This document shows, piece after piece, positions 30,256 through 32,750 of a DNA stretch of 32,750 nt; the stretch's first letter is position 1, and every line of letters starts with the position of its first letter. The stretch is taken from positions 1 to 32,750 of the forward strand of contig CALCDK010000102.1 in assembly GCA_937900605.1 (NCBI GenBank), in the 5' to 3' direction. The DNA comes from an uncultured Olsenella sp. (lineage in GTDB: Bacteria > Actinomycetota > Coriobacteriia > Coriobacteriales > Atopobiaceae). Below the pieces are notes generated by a model, which saw only the letters and a list, made by a program, of their open reading frames with translations, ran no database searches and was not told where the DNA came from. The translations under genes were made by a program, and so were the position numbers.

Positions 30256-32750
30256 CTAGCGCTCCCCCGTCGACCGACGCGACCCCTGCCCGCTCAGGAC
30301 TCCCGAGGCCACCTGGCGGAGCCTCCTCGAGGGCGGGCGCTCCTGGGTCCTGATCATCCTCTCGGAGAAGCGACGGTAGGTCCTCTCGGCCTCGGCGTCG
30401 CGGCCCGAGGAGCGCAGCGCCCGCACCAGGACCGCCATCGCGTCCTCCCTCAGGTCGTCGGCGCCGATGGCGTTGTACGCCATGCGCGTCGACGTCTGCC
30501 GCTGCCCGATCCTCAGCGCCGACTCCGCGCCGGCGACCATCGCGTCGCAGTACAGCTCGGCGAGCTCGCGACGGGCGCGCGCGAGGCACCCCGTGGCGTC
30601 CGCGGGCGGCACGTACAGGTCACCCTCATAGAGGGCCTCGGCACGGCGGGCCCCCTCCACGACCGCCCTGTCGTCCGAGCCGTCCGCGGCCAGCCGCGCG
30701 GCCTCGACGAAGTCGTCGACGTCGCAGCTGACCACCTCCGGGTCCAGGCCGATGGTCCGCGACGCCCTCGATGTCACGAACGGCTCGACGGCCGGGTCGA
30801 CCTCGCCGACGGCGGACCTAATCGTGGTCGTCGCCTGGTACACGCGGTTGAACCCGGCGGCGTAGTCGCTGTCCGGCCACACCTGCTCGACGATGCGGTA
30901 GCGTCGCACCGCACTGCCATGCTGCAGGGCGAGAAACGCAAGGACCGACTTCGCGCTGCGGTACTCGAGCCTGCCGGGGTCGACCCGCCTGCCGCGCACC
31001 GTCAGGTCGAGCCTGCCGAGAAGGCACAGGCGCACCGGCGCGGCGCCGTCGGGCTCGGCCGCGCCCTCGTCGGGCTCGGGGACGGCGGCCGCGGCGCACG
31101 CCGGCGGAAGGGGGCGCCCCCAGCCGCCCGGGGCCCACGAGCGCACGGGCTCGACCAGCTCCGTCACGGCCGTGCTCAGGACCCAGAGCACCCACAGCGC
31201 GTTTCTCGGCACGCGCGCGTCGGCCCGCGCCGAGGCGGCGGCCACGGCTCCCCCGTCACCTGACAGGACAGCGCGGACCCAGCCCGACACGAGCCCGAGG
31301 TCGTCGTCGGGCCCCTCCTCCGACGGACGGACCTCCTCCCCCAGGACGTGCCCGGCGACCTCCTCGAACAGCGTCGAGACCCTCCCCAGGTACTCGCAGC
31401 CCGCGCGCTCGGCGTTGGTGCGTGCGAGCGACGCCCGGACCCTCGCCCTCGTGGGCGACCCGGCGCGCAGGTCGCATACGCATCCGGCGAGAAGCCCGAC
31501 CGCCACGAGTGCGGGGCGCGCCATGCGCTCCGCCTGCGCCACGAGCACCTCGGCGCTGCGCGAGGCGCTCGCCCCGTCGATGGCGTCGGCCGCCGCGCGC
31601 AGCGCCCGGACGGCGAGGCCGGCCCGCTCGTAGCCGGGCCGCGCCACGACGGCCCACCTCCCGTAGTCTCGCACCGGACCGCCGGAGCCCACGCCCTCGA
31701 GCAGCATCAGGCGTGCGAACTCCTCGTCGACCCCGACGAGGTCGCCCGACAGCGAGTCGCCCTCCGGCGAGACCCCGGCCGCGGCGACCAGCCGGAGCAC
31801 CTCCTCGAAGCGCCCCTCGGCCAGCAGCCCCAGCGCCCGCAGGTGCACCGAGAGCCTGCGGTCGAGGTCGCTCCCCGGCTCCAGGAGCGCGACCGGGACG
31901 TCCCGCGGGTCGTCGGCAGCCGCCCTGAGCAGGAGGTGCGCCGCGGGGCACGCCGGCACGCCGTCGGCGCCCTCCCCGGCGTCGGCCCCGGCGCGCACCT
32001 TGCCCGCCAGCTCGTCGAGAAGTGCCTCGACCTCAGAGGTGCGCTCAGCGGACAGGTCTCCGGACTCGGCCGCATGGCGTGCGACCTCGACGAAACCAGC
32101 ATCAATGACGTAATCGATTTTGTCAGCGAGGGCCTCTGCGGACCGCGCGTCGCCAACGGTGGCGTAGACCACCGTCGCACGGGCGTACTCCTCGTGCTCG
32201 TACAGAAGCGCCGCACACGAGCTCGCGACCTCCGGGAACATGACGCACAGAGGGGCAAGCCCGGCATGGCCGCAGCGGATTCCCACCTCGGGCTCCACGT
32301 TCAGGCATCGGAACGTCCCGCGCTCGTCGTTGGCGCCGAACACGGAGGCCGACCTCGCAAGCTGCATGAAGCCCTCGCCCACGCGCTCGCCGAGCACCCT
32401 GGCGAGGTCGTCTCGCGTTCCCTGGCCCAGCAGCAACATGGCGAGCCTCAGCCTCAGCTCCTCGTTGGTGAGCGACAGACGAAGGGAGTGCGTGACGAGT
32501 CGCTCGACTCGGTCGATGTACTCCACTCCCGGGCTCAGCTCGCCCTTCTCGTCAACCGAGCCCTCACGGGAGACCGCATCGACGAGCGAGGCGATGCCAC
32601 GGGTCAGGCGGCAGACCGCGGCGTCGGCCCCGGTGCCGAGGCCGCATCCGCCGAAACCCTCGAGCAGGTCGGACGGAAGAACGAGCTCGGACTGAGGGAG
32701 CTGCTCGAAAACGGGGACCGCCTCGGGCGCAAACGACATGAGGACGGATC
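30256..32750 (-). CDS. Large SARP/BTAD-type transcriptional regulator, probably truncated by the right edge
   Basis: 827 residues are visible from an ATG at 32737-32739, but the frame is still open at the edge. No ribosome binding site is seen in the last 11 bases, so the true start may lie outside. Residues 1-550 are Leu/Ala/Arg-rich helices of TPR/MalT character. An early segment (ELRLRLAMLLLGQGTRDDLA) looks like the helical part after a STAND ATPase, whose P-loop would be upstream. Residues about 566-655 are an OmpR-type winged helix (RLCLLGRLDLTVRGRRVD, VLAFLALQHG, YRIVEQVWPD). About 680-800 is a BTAD domain (LYEGDLYVP, ALRSSGRDAEAERTYRRF). Targets unknown. Confidence 0.85.
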   Translation of the reverse strand, partial: SVLMSFAPEAVPVFEQLPQSELVLPSDLLEGFGGCGLGTGADAAVCRLTRGIASLVDAVSREGSVDEKGELSPGVEYIDRVERLVTHSLRLSLTNEELRLRLAMLLLGQGTRDDLARVLGERVGEGFMQLARSASVFGANDERGTFRCLNVEPEVGIRCGHAGLAPLCVMFPEVASSCAALLYEHEEYARATVVYATVGDARSAEALADKIDYVIDAGFVEVARHAAESGDLSAERTSEVEALLDELAGKVRAGADAGEGADGVPACPAAHLLLRAAADDPRDVPVALLEPGSDLDRRLSVHLRALGLLAEGRFEEVLRLVAAAGVSPEGDSLSGDLVGVDEEFARLMLLEGVGSGGPVRDYGRWAVVARPGYERAGLAVRALRAAADAIDGASASRSAEVLVAQAERMARPALVAVGLLAGCVCDLRAGSPTRARVRASLARTNAERAGCEYLGRVSTLFEEVAGHVLGEEVRPSEEGPDDDLGLVSGWVRAVLSGDGGAVAAASARADARVPRNALWVLWVLSTAVTELVEPVRSWAPGGWGRPLPPACAAAAVPEPDEGAAEPDGAAPVRLCLLGRLDLTVRGRRVDPGRLEYRSAKSVLAFLALQHGSAVRRYRIVEQVWPDSDYAAGFNRVYQATTTIRSAVGEVDPAVEPFVTSRASRTIGLDPEVVSCDVDDFVEAARLAADGSDDRAVVEGARRAEALYEGDLYVPPADATGCLARARRELAELYCDAMVAGAESALRIGQRQTSTRMAYNAIGADDLREDAMAVLVRALRSSGRDAEAERTYRRFSERMIRTQERPPSRRLRQVASGVLSGQGSRRSTGER

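Overview
The window is GC-rich bacterial DNA, densely coding, with almost every gene on the minus strand (only the DeoR-type regulator is on plus). Gene content and order (secA-prfB, ftsE-ftsX, rnr, smpB, ssrA, rplM-rpsI-glmM, acpS-nnr-alr-udg-tsaE), the split transketolase, mannose-family PTS, PerR/rubredoxin genes and a large SARP/BTAD regulator suggest an anaerobic actinobacterium of the Coriobacteriia, plausibly Olsenella/Atopobiaceae. The taxonomic call is inference; no marker gene was compared with a database.

Layout, left to right: the start of a rubredoxin-domain gene and a PerR/Fur regulator (1-600); an operon read leftward acpS-nnr-alr-udg-tsaE (805-5445); glmM, then rpsI and rplM (5602-7906) with a structured rplM leader; a patatin-like lipase, tmRNA (ssrA), a YoaK-type membrane protein, a 47-aa rubredoxin, smpB and a TPR protein (8180-12031); a complete mannose-family PTS operon with its GntR regulator and a SIS-domain sugar enzyme (12198-16702); rnr, ftsX and ftsE (16946-21145); a pentose-phosphate module of split transketolase and transaldolase with a divergent DeoR regulator (21333-25121); yitT-prfB-secA (25241-29982); and a large C-terminal SARP-type regulator that appears to continue past the right edge (30256-32750).

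Two themes link the genes. First, protein synthesis, rescue and export/division: secA, prfB, ftsEX, rnr, smpB and ssrA look like one ancestral neighbourhood. Two sugar modules, each with its own regulator, now lie inside it (PTS-SIS between rnr and smpB; tal-tkt-deoR between yitT/prfB and ftsE). Repeats mark the outer non-coding side of each module: tandem hairpins at 16813-16925 and a 50-nt direct repeat at 24065-24215. Second, cell-envelope precursor supply: glmM, alr and acpS.

The most interesting observations are: (i) RF2 (PrfB) carries Ser-Pro-Thr instead of the family's Ser-Pro-Phe stop-codon recognition motif, in a window where TAG ends 18 of 31 genes; (ii) a pair of tandem 50-nt hairpins built from four related 20-nt units, and a separate 110-bp palindromic element, on either side of rnr; (iii) a strongly over-represented, mostly one-strand word GGCGAGAAG; (iv) a 13-mer shared by the gntR start and the PTS promoter that is a probable operator, with gntR possibly leaderless; (v) long low-complexity extensions on AcpS and FtsE. 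No CRISPR array, prophage, IS element, rRNA or tRNA gene was seen.
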